Positions 20,593-29,613 of a stretch of 64,000 bases of DNA are shown here, piece by piece (positions within the stretch are counted from its first letter, which is position 1; each line of letters starts with the position of its first letter). Location: positions 62,001-126,000 of the forward strand of contig NZ_DATJTC010000011.1 of NCBI RefSeq assembly GCF_035503745.1, in the 5' to 3' direction. The notes beneath the pieces were generated by a model. The model worked only from the letters and a program-made list of their open reading frames with translations. It had not been told where the DNA came from and made no database searches. The position numbers and the translations under genes were made by a program. Origin of the DNA: Dyella_B sp035503745. GTDB lineage: Bacteria; Pseudomonadota; Gammaproteobacteria; Xanthomonadales; Rhodanobacteraceae.

Positions 20593-21125
20593 TGCTGATA
20601 TCGCGTTCCGACCTGGGCGTGCGACGCTCCAGGTTCGCCTGGTGGCGCATGCTGGTGTGGGTGCTGCTGTTGCTGGCGGCAGGCGGCGGGATAGAGAACC
20701 TCACGCACGCACAGCAAGTGTGGGGCGTGCTGCGCAACCTGCCGCCGGGCGATGCATCGGCCGTCTCGGCCATGCAGGGCATGCTGGCGTGGGATGTGGG
20801 CTTTCTGGTTGGATGGTTTGCGCTGATCGTGGTTTGCGCCGGTTGCATTTTGCGGCAGTCCTGGGCGCGACCGGTGCTGCGCTTGATCGCTCTGCTGCTC
20901 TGTGCGCTGGCCGCGTTCGGCGCGTGGCAGCAATGGACCATGCTCAATGGCCTGGCTGCGGCCTCGGCCGCCAGCGGGCAGGCGGCCACGCAGCTGATCG
21001 ATCTGCGGCACGTGGTGATCGCGGGCCTCGGGCTGCGGCTGATCGCGGCCCCGGTGCTGCTATGGCTGTCCTGGCAACTGGGCCAGCCGGCGGTGCGGCT
21101 GCAATTCAAGGCGCGCCGGCGCTGA
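20592..21125 (+). CDS. Hypothetical membrane protein coupled to the peroxiredoxin
   Basis: 177-residue protein with about four hydrophobic segments (near 20-38, 69-88, 97-112 and 145-165) and Arg-rich termini. Its ATG shares a base with the peroxiredoxin stop codon, so translation is coupled. No motif is recognised. The pairing suggests a membrane role linked to periplasmic peroxide defence, but that is inference from context only. Confidence 0.7.
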   Translation: MLISRSDLGVRRSRFAWWRMLVWVLLLLAAGGGIENLTHAQQVWGVLRNLPPGDASAVSAMQGMLAWDVGFLVGWFALIVVCAGCILRQSWARPVLRLIALLLCALAAFGAWQQWTMLNGLAAASAASGQAATQLIDLRHVVIAGLGLRLIAAPVLLWLSWQLGQPAVRLQFKARRR

Positions 21126-21197
21126 TTCAGCGGCAGTTCCCACGGTGGGCTTTATCGCTGTCGGCCAAACTCCCTGGCCCGCCGCCCAAGCCCACCC

Positions 21198-21950
21198 ATG
21201 CGCATGACACGATCGCTCGCCATACTTGTTTTTGTTCTGGCCGCAGGCAGCTTGCATGCGCAGGACCTGGCCAAGGTCTGCCACGCCACCAGCAGCTATG
21301 ACCTGACCGTACAGCCTGGCCGGCTGGTGTTCGACCGTGACGCCCCCGCGCCCACGCGCGTGGTGCTGGGCGCCGACACGCTGCTGACGGACGGCCAAAG
21401 CGTGCCGCTGAACTATGAAGAACAGGACCGCCTGGACCTGTTCCAGCGCGATCTGCGCGCGCTGATGCCGCGCGTCAAGGCCATCGCGCAGCAGGGCGTG
21501 GACATCACCTTGCAACTGGTGCGCGACGAATCGATGAGCCTGAATCTGGATGCCGACACGCAGGCGCAATTGAATCGCCGTCTGGCCGTCCATTCGGCGC
21601 AACTGCGCCAGCGCATCGCCGCCAGCCAGAGCACGCACGACTGGCACGGCGACGCCGCCGACCGCTATGCCAACGAGGTCATCAGCGACATCGCGCCGCT
21701 CTTGGTTGCAGCGCTCGGACAACAGGCAGTCAATGCCGCCCTGAGCGGCGATTTACAGCAGGCCGCTACGCTGCGCGACCGTGCCGGCAATCTGGCGGGC
21801 AGTTTCCAGCCCCGCCTTGAGCGGCGCCTGCAGGTACTGCGCCCGCAGATCCAGGCCCTTTGCCCGGACATCGATCGACTTTCCCAGTTGCAGGCCGGCC
21901 TTCGCGCCAGCAATGGCCGTCCGCTGAATCTGGTGCAGATAGGCCAGTGA
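21198..21950 (+). CDS. DUF2884 (YggN-like) exported protein, copy 1
   Basis: 250-residue exported protein with a signal peptide ending LHAQ (about residue 22). It shows the DUF2884 pattern: a Cys near the mature start, short strands with YDLTVQPGRLVFD, then a long helical section and a second Cys (ALCPD) near the C-terminus. Function is unknown. A diverged paralogue lies at 26310 on the same strand, which aligns over the DLLP/ALMP-x-x-x-x-IA-x-x-GVDI region. Confidence 0.75.
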   Translation: MRMTRSLAILVFVLAAGSLHAQDLAKVCHATSSYDLTVQPGRLVFDRDAPAPTRVVLGADTLLTDGQSVPLNYEEQDRLDLFQRDLRALMPRVKAIAQQGVDITLQLVRDESMSLNLDADTQAQLNRRLAVHSAQLRQRIAASQSTHDWHGDAADRYANEVISDIAPLLVAALGQQAVNAALSGDLQQAATLRDRAGNLAGSFQPRLERRLQVLRPQIQALCPDIDRLSQLQAGLRASNGRPLNLVQIGQ

Positions 21951-22058
21951 AACCCAGGCTGAGCGGGGCGAAGGTGCGCGCGGCGGATTAATCCTCTGGT
22001 AAGTCCGCGTCTTGCAACATGTTTGCCAAAGGTGAGCGATCAGGCAGGAGGCGACCCC

Positions 22059-22502
22059 GTGCCGCTGGAAACCCGACATCTGTGCAACGGCCTCATCCGC
22101 CGCAGCATCGAGCTGCGCGCGCTGTACAGCCATGCCGCCGAGCAGGTGAGTGAGCCGGGCCTGCGCACGGTATTGAGTGAAGAAGCGCAATCGCTGGAAG
22201 CGGTGATCGCCGAGCTGCAGACCCAGATGCGCCACCACGACGGTGTGCCGGTCACGCGCGGCGGCATGTTCGGTGCCGCGCGCCAGCGCCTGGATACATG
22301 GCTGGTGCGTGGCATGCCGCGCAGCGACGATGCGTGGATACGCTTGCTGGCGCGAGATGAACAGAGCCTGCTGCGCGCGTTCGAGCGGGTCATTGCCCGC
22401 CTTTCCGCCGGCGACATGGCCGCCACGCTGCACCGCCAGCTTCCGCGCCTGCAGTCCATCCACCTGGATATGCACAGCCTTGCCAAAGCGGCGGGCCGGT
22501 AA
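22059..22502 (+). CDS. DUF2383-like four-helix bundle protein
   Basis: 147-residue all-helical protein resembling the PA2169/DUF2383 family (ferritin-like bundle, unknown function). It includes CNGLIRRSIELRALYSHAAEQV and LLARDEQSLLRAFERVI. I chose GTG at 22059 because AGGAGG lies 7 nt upstream; the open frame reaches a TTG at 22023 without a good ribosome site. It is not clearly linked to either neighbour. Confidence 0.65.
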   Translation: MPLETRHLCNGLIRRSIELRALYSHAAEQVSEPGLRTVLSEEAQSLEAVIAELQTQMRHHDGVPVTRGGMFGAARQRLDTWLVRGMPRSDDAWIRLLARDEQSLLRAFERVIARLSAGDMAATLHRQLPRLQSIHLDMHSLAKAAGR

Positions 22503-23069
22503 GCCGCGGCAGCGCCAACGCCCCAAGCGCGGGCGCTGCTGACATGCGGGTTGGTCCCGGCCCATCGCGACAGGCGCTGGAAAAAGCGATCCCATCTTTC
22601 GACGCATCATCCGCCCATGCTTTGCGGGCACTCCCATGATCGCCACCATGCGCCCGGCAACAAGGGCTACGCGCCGAGCGACTGACCGTGTGGGGGATCG
22701 ATGAAGATGATGACCGCCAACGTCCCGTGATCCGGCGCGTGTTCGCCTACATGCCGCTGGAACATACTGAAAATACAGGCATGCAGGACCGCTGCGTCAC
22801 GCCGTTGGCGTTGTTTGCCGCCGGAATAACGCAAGCGCTATGGGGTAATCCCCCGTTATGCTCCCAAGCATCAGGCCGCGATCACGCGCATGGGCCGTTG
22901 TACGCATCGCCACGCTGAATGAAGCGGCGTATCCGGCCCAGCACGGTTTCCGTGTCCGATCGGGCAACCCGGATCGTACAGCCCGATCAGGCGCATGCCG
23001 TGGCCTATCTTTAAATCATCCATTTTTCCCGGCCATGGAACGTGGCCCCATGGCGACACGGAGCATGTC
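22503..23069. other. Long intergenic region, no credible gene
   Basis: 567 bp. It begins with an inverted repeat (GCAGCGCC at 22509, GGCGCTGC at 22532) that could end the DUF2383 transcript. Several short open frames exist (for example 22688-22918), but none has a good ribosome site or recognisable sequence. A GGGG-TAAT-CCCC mini-hairpin lies near 22844-22855. I see no structured RNA with confidence. Confidence 0.5.
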
Positions 23070-23408
23070 ATGCGTCGATATCTGGTTTGGGCTTTGTTGG
23101 TTTGCGTGTATCCCGCGCATGCGCTGGAAAGCCTGCGCGTGGGCAGTCAGGTACTGGTGGTCGGCGACAGCGCCGCGCGGGTGAAGGCGTTGCTGGGCCA
23201 TCCTTCGGGACATGGAAAGCATGGCAATGCAGGCAAGGCCTCGTCGAAAAGTTCGACCGCCCGCAACAGCCCGTCATCCAAGGGCAAGTCGTCCAGGAGC
23301 CGTACCAAGGACAAGGGCGAGAAGTGGCAATACTGGCGCGATGGCCACGCCACCACCATCACCATCGTGGACGGCAAGGTTGCGCACATTGAGGACCGCG
23401 CGCGCTAA
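23070..23408 (+). CDS. DUF2845-like small exported protein
   Basis: 112-residue exported protein. The signal peptide ends AHAL (about residue 18), followed by SLRVGSQVLVVGDSAARVKALLGHP, and near the C-terminus EKWQYW then a VDGKVAHIE strand. This matches the plan of DUF2845 proteins, although the cysteines often seen there are missing. The middle (about 45-80) is a Lys/Ser-rich low-complexity insert. It converges with the reductase gene 3 bp beyond the stop. Confidence 0.6.
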   Translation: MRRYLVWALLVCVYPAHALESLRVGSQVLVVGDSAARVKALLGHPSGHGKHGNAGKASSKSSTARNSPSSKGKSSRSRTKDKGEKWQYWRDGHATTITIVDGKVAHIEDRAR

Positions 23409-23411
23409 GCG

Positions 23412-24428
23412 CTATGGCCGTGCGTTGCGCAACGTCTTGAACAAAGCCTCCGCTTCCCAGCGCAAATAGGATCGCTCCGCGTCGCGGATCAACGCCACGA
23501 TGCGCGCATTGGCCGCCGCGCGAAATCCCTTCGACGCCGCCAGCGCGACGATCTCGCCGTTGATGTAGTCGACCTCGGTGCGCCGCCCTGCCTGCAGGTC
23601 GTCCCAAGTGGACGAGCGCGCCAGCGGGTCGATCGCCAGCATTCGCCCCGCGATGCGCTGGAAGATGGCATCGGGCAGCGACAGCACGCCCGGTATCCAG
23701 CGCGTGGGCAGCGGCGTGAGCTGCGCCGGACGAATGCCGGCCGCCTCCAGCACCTGCAAACCTTCGCGTTGCAGCAGCGCCAGGCAACGCCGCCAGCTGC
23801 GTTGCGCCAGTTGATCGCGCAGCGGCAGCCCGCTCAGCGCATTGAGCGGGTTGTTGAGATTCATCAGCAGCTTCGCCCACAACACCGCGTGCATGTCGTC
23901 CTGCGCTTGCCATGCTAGTCCCGCGGCGGCGAAGGCCGGCTGAAACGGTTCCAGCACGGGCGAGCGCTCCACCATCAGCTCGCCGGAGGAGCCCTGGTGG
24001 AAATGGCCGGGCGCCGGCTGTGTCACGTTGAATGGCACCATGCCGGCCAGCACGCCATGCCCTGGCAGCGATACGCGCAACTCGGCCGCATTGCGCACGC
24101 CGTTTTGGAAACTGATCACTGGCGTGCCGGGCGCCAGCACGTCGGAAAGCTCGTGGCCTACATCCATGGTCGCCGACGATTTCACCGTCACCAGCACCAG
24201 ATCCGCCTCGCGCGCGGCGTCGGGTTGCGTGTGCAGGTCCAGCGCATCGGGTGCGATGTGCTGGCGGTGGCCGTTCAAATCGCTGACCGTCAGCCCCTGC
24301 GCTTTCAGCGTGGCGACCACATGCGGCCGTGCAACGAAACGAACGCGCGCGTGCTGGTGCAGACGGCCGCCAAGATAGTTGCCGATCATGCCGGCGCCGT
24401 AGATGACGATGCGCGGTAGCGCCTTCAT
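23412..24428 (-). CDS. Ketopantoate reductase family (PanE/ApbA) oxidoreductase
   Basis: 338-residue NAD(P)-dependent reductase of the 2-dehydropantoate 2-reductase family, which reduces ketopantoate to pantoate in coenzyme A synthesis. The dinucleotide motif YGAGMIG is at 10-16, and the catalytic lysine region AVLWAKLLMNLNNPLNAL is intact. The family contains many paralogues of unknown substrate, so I do not assign panE. The ATG at 24428 overlaps the stop of the FAD-dehydrogenase gene by 4 nt, so the two are coupled; the partner oxidase suggests a catabolic role. Confidence 0.8.
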   Translation of the reverse strand: MKALPRIVIYGAGMIGNYLGGRLHQHARVRFVARPHVVATLKAQGLTVSDLNGHRQHIAPDALDLHTQPDAAREADLVLVTVKSSATMDVGHELSDVLAPGTPVISFQNGVRNAAELRVSLPGHGVLAGMVPFNVTQPAPGHFHQGSSGELMVERSPVLEPFQPAFAAAGLAWQAQDDMHAVLWAKLLMNLNNPLNALSGLPLRDQLAQRSWRRCLALLQREGLQVLEAAGIRPAQLTPLPTRWIPGVLSLPDAIFQRIAGRMLAIDPLARSSTWDDLQAGRRTEVDYINGEIVALAASKGFRAAANARIVALIRDAERSYLRWEAEALFKTLRNARP

Positions 24429-26080
24429 GCGATCGCCGCCGCGGCCGCGCGTCCGGCGATGCGGCCGGAAAACAGGCATCCGCCGAGGAAGCTGCCTTCC
24501 AGCGCGCGATAGCCGTGCAAGCCGCCGCCGCCGAATCCGGCGGCTTCGCCCACGGCATAAAGTCCGCGCACGGGTTGGCCATCATGGCCCAGCACGCGTG
24601 CTTGCAGGTCCGTTTCCAGTCCGCCGAGCGTCTTGCGTGTCAGGATGTTCAAGCGCACCGCGATCAGCGGTCCGTTGGCCGGATCCAGGATGCGATGCGG
24701 CCTGGCCACGCGCACCAGGCGATCGCCGCGATAACGGCGCGCGTTGTGGATGGCCATCACCTGGCTATCCTTCGCATACGGATGGTCGAACTGGCGATCG
24801 CGCGCCTGGATCTCCTCGCGCATCCGCGCGGCATCGATAAGCGGGGTGCCGGCCAGTGCGTTCATCCCGGCGACCAGATCGTCCACGTTGTCGCGCACGA
24901 TGAAGTCGCGGCCATGTTGCTTGAACGCCTCCACCGGCGCGGGAGCGTTCTTGCCGATGGCGCGCTTGGCCACCTGGCGCCAGCTTTTGTTGGTGAGATC
25001 CGGATTCTGCTCGGAGCCGGACAGTGCAAATTCGCGCCGGATGATCTGCTGGTCCAGCACAAACCAGCTGTAGTCAAAGCCGGTACGGCGCAGATGCTCC
25101 AGCGTGCCCAGCGTGTCGAAGCCCGGCCACAGCGGGCAGGGCAGGCGCTGGCCGCGCGCGTCGAACCACAGCGACGACGGGCCGGGCAGAATGCGGATCG
25201 CGTGCCCGGGCCAGATCGGATTCCAGTTTTCGATGCCTTCGACGTAGTGCCACATGCGGTCGCGATTGATCAACCGCGCGCCGGCCGCCTCCGTGATGTC
25301 GAGCATGCGCCCGTCCACATGCGCGGGCACGCCGCACAACATGTGCGAGGGCGGCGGTCCCAAACGCTCGGGCCAATGGCGGCGCACCAGTTCGTGGTTG
25401 CCGCCGATGCCGCCGGACGCCACGATCACCGCCTGCGCGCGATATTCGAAATCGCCGGTCACCTCGCGCGAACTGGGTTTGCCGCGTTCCACGCCATCCT
25501 CGGCCAGGCGCGCGCCGCGCACGCCGGCCACGCAGCCGTTTTCCACCAGCAACTGGTCCACGCGATGGCGGAATGCCCATTGCAGCAAGCCTTTCGCCGC
25601 CGCTTCGCGCGCCCGGCGCACGAACGGTTCCAGCACGCCCGGACCGGTACCCCAGGTGACGTGGAAGCGCGGCACCGAATTGCCGTGGCCGATCGCGCCA
25701 TGGCCGCCGCGTTCGGCCCAGCCCACCACCGGAAACCAGCGCATGCCCATGCCATGCAGCCAGGCGCGTTTTTCGCCCGCGGCGAAATCGACGTACGCCT
25801 GCGCCCATTGGCGGGGCCAGTGGTCTTCGGTACGGTCGAAAGCGGCCGTGCCCATCCAGTCGGCCAGGGCCAGCGCGTGCGAATCGCGCACGCCCATGCG
25901 CCGCTGCTCGGGCGAATCGACAAAAAACAGGCCGCCAAACGACCAGTGCGCCTGGCCGCCCAGGCTCTGCTCCGGCTCCTGCTCGACCAGCAGCACGCGC
26001 CGGCCCGCATCGGCGAGCTCGGTGGCGGCGACCAGGCCGGCGAGCCCCGCGCCGACCACGATGACATCGGTGGATTGCAT
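24425..26080 (-). CDS. FAD-binding dehydrogenase (fumarate reductase/KstD-like)
   Basis: 551-residue flavoprotein of the FAD_binding_2 family. The N-terminal Rossmann motif VVGAGLAGLVAATELA is at 8-23, with the ribose-binding acid in LLVEQEPE. The C-terminal FAD signature reads GLYAVGEAAGFGGGG. It resembles the COG3573 FAD-binding dehydrogenases, relatives of 3-ketosteroid dehydrogenase, with unknown physiological substrate. It has no signal peptide. It is translationally coupled to the downstream reductase and divergent from the second DUF2884 gene. Confidence 0.85.
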   Translation of the reverse strand: MQSTDVIVVGAGLAGLVAATELADAGRRVLLVEQEPEQSLGGQAHWSFGGLFFVDSPEQRRMGVRDSHALALADWMGTAAFDRTEDHWPRQWAQAYVDFAAGEKRAWLHGMGMRWFPVVGWAERGGHGAIGHGNSVPRFHVTWGTGPGVLEPFVRRAREAAAKGLLQWAFRHRVDQLLVENGCVAGVRGARLAEDGVERGKPSSREVTGDFEYRAQAVIVASGGIGGNHELVRRHWPERLGPPPSHMLCGVPAHVDGRMLDITEAAGARLINRDRMWHYVEGIENWNPIWPGHAIRILPGPSSLWFDARGQRLPCPLWPGFDTLGTLEHLRRTGFDYSWFVLDQQIIRREFALSGSEQNPDLTNKSWRQVAKRAIGKNAPAPVEAFKQHGRDFIVRDNVDDLVAGMNALAGTPLIDAARMREEIQARDRQFDHPYAKDSQVMAIHNARRYRGDRLVRVARPHRILDPANGPLIAVRLNILTRKTLGGLETDLQARVLGHDGQPVRGLYAVGEAAGFGGGGLHGYRALEGSFLGGCLFSGRIAGRAAAAAIA

Positions 26081-26309
26081 ACGCCTTGCCCCTGGGAATG
26101 CTCCGAAGGAACAACTTATCGCGCACCCGCCGCTTTGCCTATGTGCGCTGCGCCATCGTTCGCCGCGAGCGCGGTATGACCGATGGCACGGGATGACGCA
26201 TGGCCCATGCTTGCCGATGCCCGGCCGTTAAACCCTATGCAGGCTGGGACGCATCCAAGCGACACAACGGCCGGCGTGGGCCGTGCCGAAGCGGGAGAGG
26301 GAATCGCAC

Positions 26310-27116
26310 ATGCATCGTCATCTCACCACCATCGCGTTCGCGGCCGGCCTGGTCATGGCCGGCGGCGCGCAGGCTTCGAGCGTGCACGGACATGCTATGC
26401 AGTGTTCGTTCAATAGCGATTACGACGTGCAGATCAAGCCCGACGGCATCGCTTTCAGCCGCGAGAGCGGCCCCGCGCAAACGGTTTTCATCCACGACGG
26501 ACAGCTGCGCATCGACGGCCGCCCGGTGACGGTGTCGCCGCAGGATGGCGCGCGCCTGCGCAGCTACGAACGCCAGGTGCGCGACCTGCTGCCGGCGATG
26601 GCGGGCATCGCGCGCGACGGGGTGGATATCGGCTATTCGGCGATGACCACCGTGGCCGCCACGCTCACCGACGACAGCGACGAACGCACGCGCATCATGG
26701 ACAAGCTGCGCGACCGCCACGACGAGGCGCTGCAGCAGATCGACGTCACCCTCGGCCATGGCTTCTGGAAAGCGGGCGACAGCGGCGAAACCTTCGGCGC
26801 CGCGGTGGAAGAGGCGGTGGCCGACATGGTCGGCAGCATCACCCGCGACGTGCTCAACGACGCGCTCAGCAACGATCCCAGCAAGCTCGCCTCGCTCCAG
26901 GCGCGCACCAGCGCGCTGGAAACCACGCTCGACAAAGCCGTCGAACAGCCCGCCGAGAAACTCGCCCAGCGCGCCGATGCACTGTGTCCGAGCCTTGGTC
27001 AACTTGAGCAACTGCAACAGCAGTTTCAATTCCGCCTGCCCAACGGCGAGCGGCTGACGCTGCTTTCATCGGACACGGACGGTAACGACAAGGCAAGCCA
27101 CTACGCCCAGCGATAG
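26310..27116 (+). CDS. DUF2884 (YggN-like) exported protein, copy 2
   Basis: 268-residue exported protein, paralogue of the gene at 21198. The signal peptide ends AQAS (about residue 22). The mature part opens with a Cys (MQCSFNSDYDVQI), a central region RDLLPAMAGIARDGVDI and an ALCPSLGQLEQLQ segment near the C-terminus, matching copy 1's ALCPDIDRLSQLQ. The ATG at 26310 precedes the hydrophobic stretch. A good terminator follows at 27158. Confidence 0.75.
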   Translation: MHRHLTTIAFAAGLVMAGGAQASSVHGHAMQCSFNSDYDVQIKPDGIAFSRESGPAQTVFIHDGQLRIDGRPVTVSPQDGARLRSYERQVRDLLPAMAGIARDGVDIGYSAMTTVAATLTDDSDERTRIMDKLRDRHDEALQQIDVTLGHGFWKAGDSGETFGAAVEEAVADMVGSITRDVLNDALSNDPSKLASLQARTSALETTLDKAVEQPAEKLAQRADALCPSLGQLEQLQQQFQFRLPNGERLTLLSSDTDGNDKASHYAQR

Positions 27117-27157
27117 CACTCCCCCGAACGCCATGCTCACCGGCATGGGACAGTCAT

Positions 27158-27188
27158 GTGCCCGGCTACCCCTCCGGGCACTTTTTTT
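27158..27188 (+). terminator. Rho-independent terminator after DUF2884 copy 2
   Basis: GTGCCCGG (27158-27165), 8-nt loop, CCGGGCAC (27174-27181), then seven T. It rules out the earlier in-frame start of the mscS-like gene at 27156. Confidence 0.9.
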
Positions 27189-27251
27189 GTGCGTCATGAT
27201 GGATTTGAACACGGGCTGCTAGGCTTTCGCGGTTTTTTCCAGGGCCGCGCC

Positions 27252-28088
27252 ATGTTCGACCATCTGCTGCGTTTGTCTCGCGAGGACTTCTCGCTGTTTT
27301 TCACCCATCATGGCCCGGCCTTGCTCGGCGCGGCGCTGGTGCTGCTGCTCGGCCATTGGCTGGCGCGGCGGCTGGCCAACTTCATCCAGCGCGCAATGCA
27401 CCGTGCCGCCATCGATCCGACCCTGAGCGGCTTTCTGCGCAACCTCATCTACGGCGTGCTGATTGCCGTGTTGATCGTGATCGCCCTGCAGACCGCCGGC
27501 GTGCCGAGTGCGCCGCTGCTGGCCGCGCTCGGCGCGGGTGGCCTGGCGATCGGGCTCGCCTTGCAGGGTTCGCTGAGCAACCTGGCGTGGGGTGTGCTGC
27601 TGATCGTGTTCCGACCGTTCAAGGTCGGCGATTTCATCGATGCCGGCGGCGTTGAGGGCACGGTGGAAGGCATCAACCTGATGCATACCCAACTGGTGCT
27701 GGCCGACAACCGCGAGGCGGTGGTGCCCAATGCCAAGATCGGTGCCGATGCCATCATCAACTTCAGCCGGCGCGGCACGCGGCGCTTCGAGTTGCGCGTG
27801 GGCATCGGCTATGACAGCGACATCGGCGCGGCGATCGGCGTGGTGCAACGACTCATCGAGGCCGATGCGCGCATCTTGCAAGACCCCGCACCCACCGTCT
27901 GGTCCGACAGCCTTGGCGAGAGCGCCATCCATCTGCTGCTGCGCGCCTACACCCGCACCGGCGATTTCTGGCCCGCGCAGACCGATCTGCTGCGTGCGGT
28001 GAAAGAACAGTTCGACGCCCAGGGCATCCGCATGCCGTTTCCGCAACGCGAGGTGCGCATCGTCGGCGCCGCCGAGGAGCGCAAGTAG
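27252..28088 (+). CDS. MscS-type mechanosensitive ion channel
   Basis: 278-residue small-conductance mechanosensitive channel. Two N-terminal helices precede the pore helix TM3 with the Gly/Ala-rich ALGAGGLAIGLALQGSLSNLAWG (near 92-114), and the beta-domain begins with FRPFKVGDFI. It releases solutes on hypo-osmotic shock from the inner membrane. The ATG at 27252 lies past the preceding terminator. The length is close to E. coli MscS (286). The next gene is aceF, 139 bp on. Confidence 0.92.
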   Translation: MFDHLLRLSREDFSLFFTHHGPALLGAALVLLLGHWLARRLANFIQRAMHRAAIDPTLSGFLRNLIYGVLIAVLIVIALQTAGVPSAPLLAALGAGGLAIGLALQGSLSNLAWGVLLIVFRPFKVGDFIDAGGVEGTVEGINLMHTQLVLADNREAVVPNAKIGADAIINFSRRGTRRFELRVGIGYDSDIGAAIGVVQRLIEADARILQDPAPTVWSDSLGESAIHLLLRAYTRTGDFWPAQTDLLRAVKEQFDAQGIRMPFPQREVRIVGAAEERK

Positions 28089-28097
28089 GATCCCTTC

Positions 28098-28111
28098 CGC
28101 ATACGTATGCG
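28098..28111. promoter_or_regulatory. Perfect 14-bp palindrome upstream of aceF
   Basis: CGCATACGTATGCG is self-complementary over all 14 bases. Its first 12 bases are identical to the motif upstream of aceE (8714-8725). A TATGAT -10-like hexamer lies at 28162-28167, which would put the palindrome centre about 70 nt upstream of the start. It is a candidate shared operator of the pyruvate dehydrogenase genes. Confidence 0.5.
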
Positions 28112-28227
28112 CATGGCCCCCTCAGGTCGATTTGCCATGTCCGTAGAGGGGCGCCGGTTGCTATGATGGAAGCCTTGCGGCCGCCCCCGCCTCCCCACGC
28201 GGCCGCCTTCGCTCTGCAGGAGTAATC

Positions 28228-29598
28228 ATGGCCGACCTCAAAGAAGCCCGCGTTCCTGATATCGGCGGTCACGCCGATGTGCCCGTCATCGAAGTGATGA
28301 TCAAACCCGGTGACTCGGTGGAAAAGGACCAAAGCCTCATCACGCTGGAGTCGGACAAGGCCACCATGGAAGTGCCCGCGCCGTTCGCCGGCGTGGTGAA
28401 GGACGTGAAGCTGAAGGTCGGCGACGAGGTGTCCGAGGGTGCCGTGATCGCCCTGATCGAAGCCTCCGACGGCGCCGCCGCACCGGCTCCGGCGCCTGCC
28501 AAGGCCCAAGCCCCGGCTCCCGCAGCCCCGGCACCCGCGCCCGCCCCGGCCGCCGCGCCCCCGGTGAAGGAAGAACCGGCCCCGCAAGGCGGCCGCAGCG
28601 TGCTGCCCGGCAATGCGCCCGAGGGTGATGTCGCCCCCCAGGCCCGCCCGCCGTTCGACGCCAACATCATCATGCCCGGCGATGCCCCCTACGCCAGCCC
28701 TGCCATCCGCGCCTTCGCGCGCGAGTTGGGCGTGGACATCCGCCAGGTGAAAGGCAGCGCCCGCGCCGGGCGCATCGTGCGCGAGGACGTCACCAGCTAC
28801 GTCAAGCATGCGCTGGCATCGGGCGCCCGTCCGGCCACCGGTGGCGCGGCCCCGGCCGGCGGCGGCCTCAACCTGCTGCCGTGGCCGAAGGTCGATTTCG
28901 CCAAGTTCGGCCAGATCGAGGAAAAGCCGCTCTCGCGCATCCAAAAGATCTCCGGCGCCAACCTCGCGCGCAACTGGGCGATGATCCCGCACGTCACCCA
29001 GCACGAAGATGCCGACATCACCGAGCTGGAGGCCTTCCGCAAGAAGCTCGGCGAAGAAAACAAGGACCTCAAGATCACCCCGCTGGTGTTCCAGATCAAG
29101 GCGGTGGTTGCGGCGCTGAAGAAATTCCCGCAGTTCAACGCCTCGCTCGACGAAAGCGGCGAGAAGCTGTTCCTCAAGAAGTACTTCCACATCGGCATCG
29201 CGGTGGACACGCCCGATGGCCTGGTGGTGCCGGTGATTCGCGATTGCGACAAGAAGGGCCTGTTGGATCTCGCGGTGGAACTGGGCGAGATCTCCAAGAA
29301 AGCACGCGATAAAAAGCTCGGCCCCAACGACATGTCCGGTGGCTGCTTCTCCATCTCCTCGCTCGGCGGCATCGGCGGCACGGCCTTCACGCCGATCGTC
29401 AACGCGCCGGAAGTGGCCATCCTGGGCGTGTCCAAGGCGCAGACCAAGCCGGTGTGGAACGGCAAGGAATTCGCGCCGCGCCTGATCCTGCCGCTGTCGC
29501 TCAGCTACGACCATCGCGTGATCGACGGCGCGCTCGCCGCGCGCTTCGCCTCGTTCCTCGCGGCCCAGCTGGGCGACATCCGTCGCCTGTTGCTCTGA
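28228..29598 (+). CDS. aceF: Dihydrolipoyllysine acetyltransferase AceF (PDH E2)
   Basis: 456-residue E2 core that transfers the acetyl group to coenzyme A. One N-terminal lipoyl domain carries Lys44 in ESDKATMEVP. An Ala/Pro-rich linker follows (about 90-130), then the E1/E3-binding domain (YASPAIRAFARELGVD) and the catalytic domain ending with HRVIDG (His429, Asp433). A single lipoyl domain contrasts with three in E. coli. The ATG follows AGGAG by 6 nt. lpdA begins 15 bp after the stop, so they form an operon. Confidence 0.97.
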   Translation: MADLKEARVPDIGGHADVPVIEVMIKPGDSVEKDQSLITLESDKATMEVPAPFAGVVKDVKLKVGDEVSEGAVIALIEASDGAAAPAPAPAKAQAPAPAAPAPAPAPAAAPPVKEEPAPQGGRSVLPGNAPEGDVAPQARPPFDANIIMPGDAPYASPAIRAFARELGVDIRQVKGSARAGRIVREDVTSYVKHALASGARPATGGAAPAGGGLNLLPWPKVDFAKFGQIEEKPLSRIQKISGANLARNWAMIPHVTQHEDADITELEAFRKKLGEENKDLKITPLVFQIKAVVAALKKFPQFNASLDESGEKLFLKKYFHIGIAVDTPDGLVVPVIRDCDKKGLLDLAVELGEISKKARDKKLGPNDMSGGCFSISSLGGIGGTAFTPIVNAPEVAILGVSKAQTKPVWNGKEFAPRLILPLSLSYDHRVIDGALAARFASFLAAQLGDIRRLLL

Positions 29599-29613
29599 CG
29601 AGGGGAGACGATC

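Noticed and set aside
22688..22918. 76-codon rightward frame in the 22.5-23.07 kb gap
   Set aside because: No ribosome site, no family resemblance, and competing frames of similar length in the same stretch.
27156..27251. Longer N-terminus for the MscS-type channel
   Set aside because: This start lies inside a strong terminator hairpin (27158-27188).
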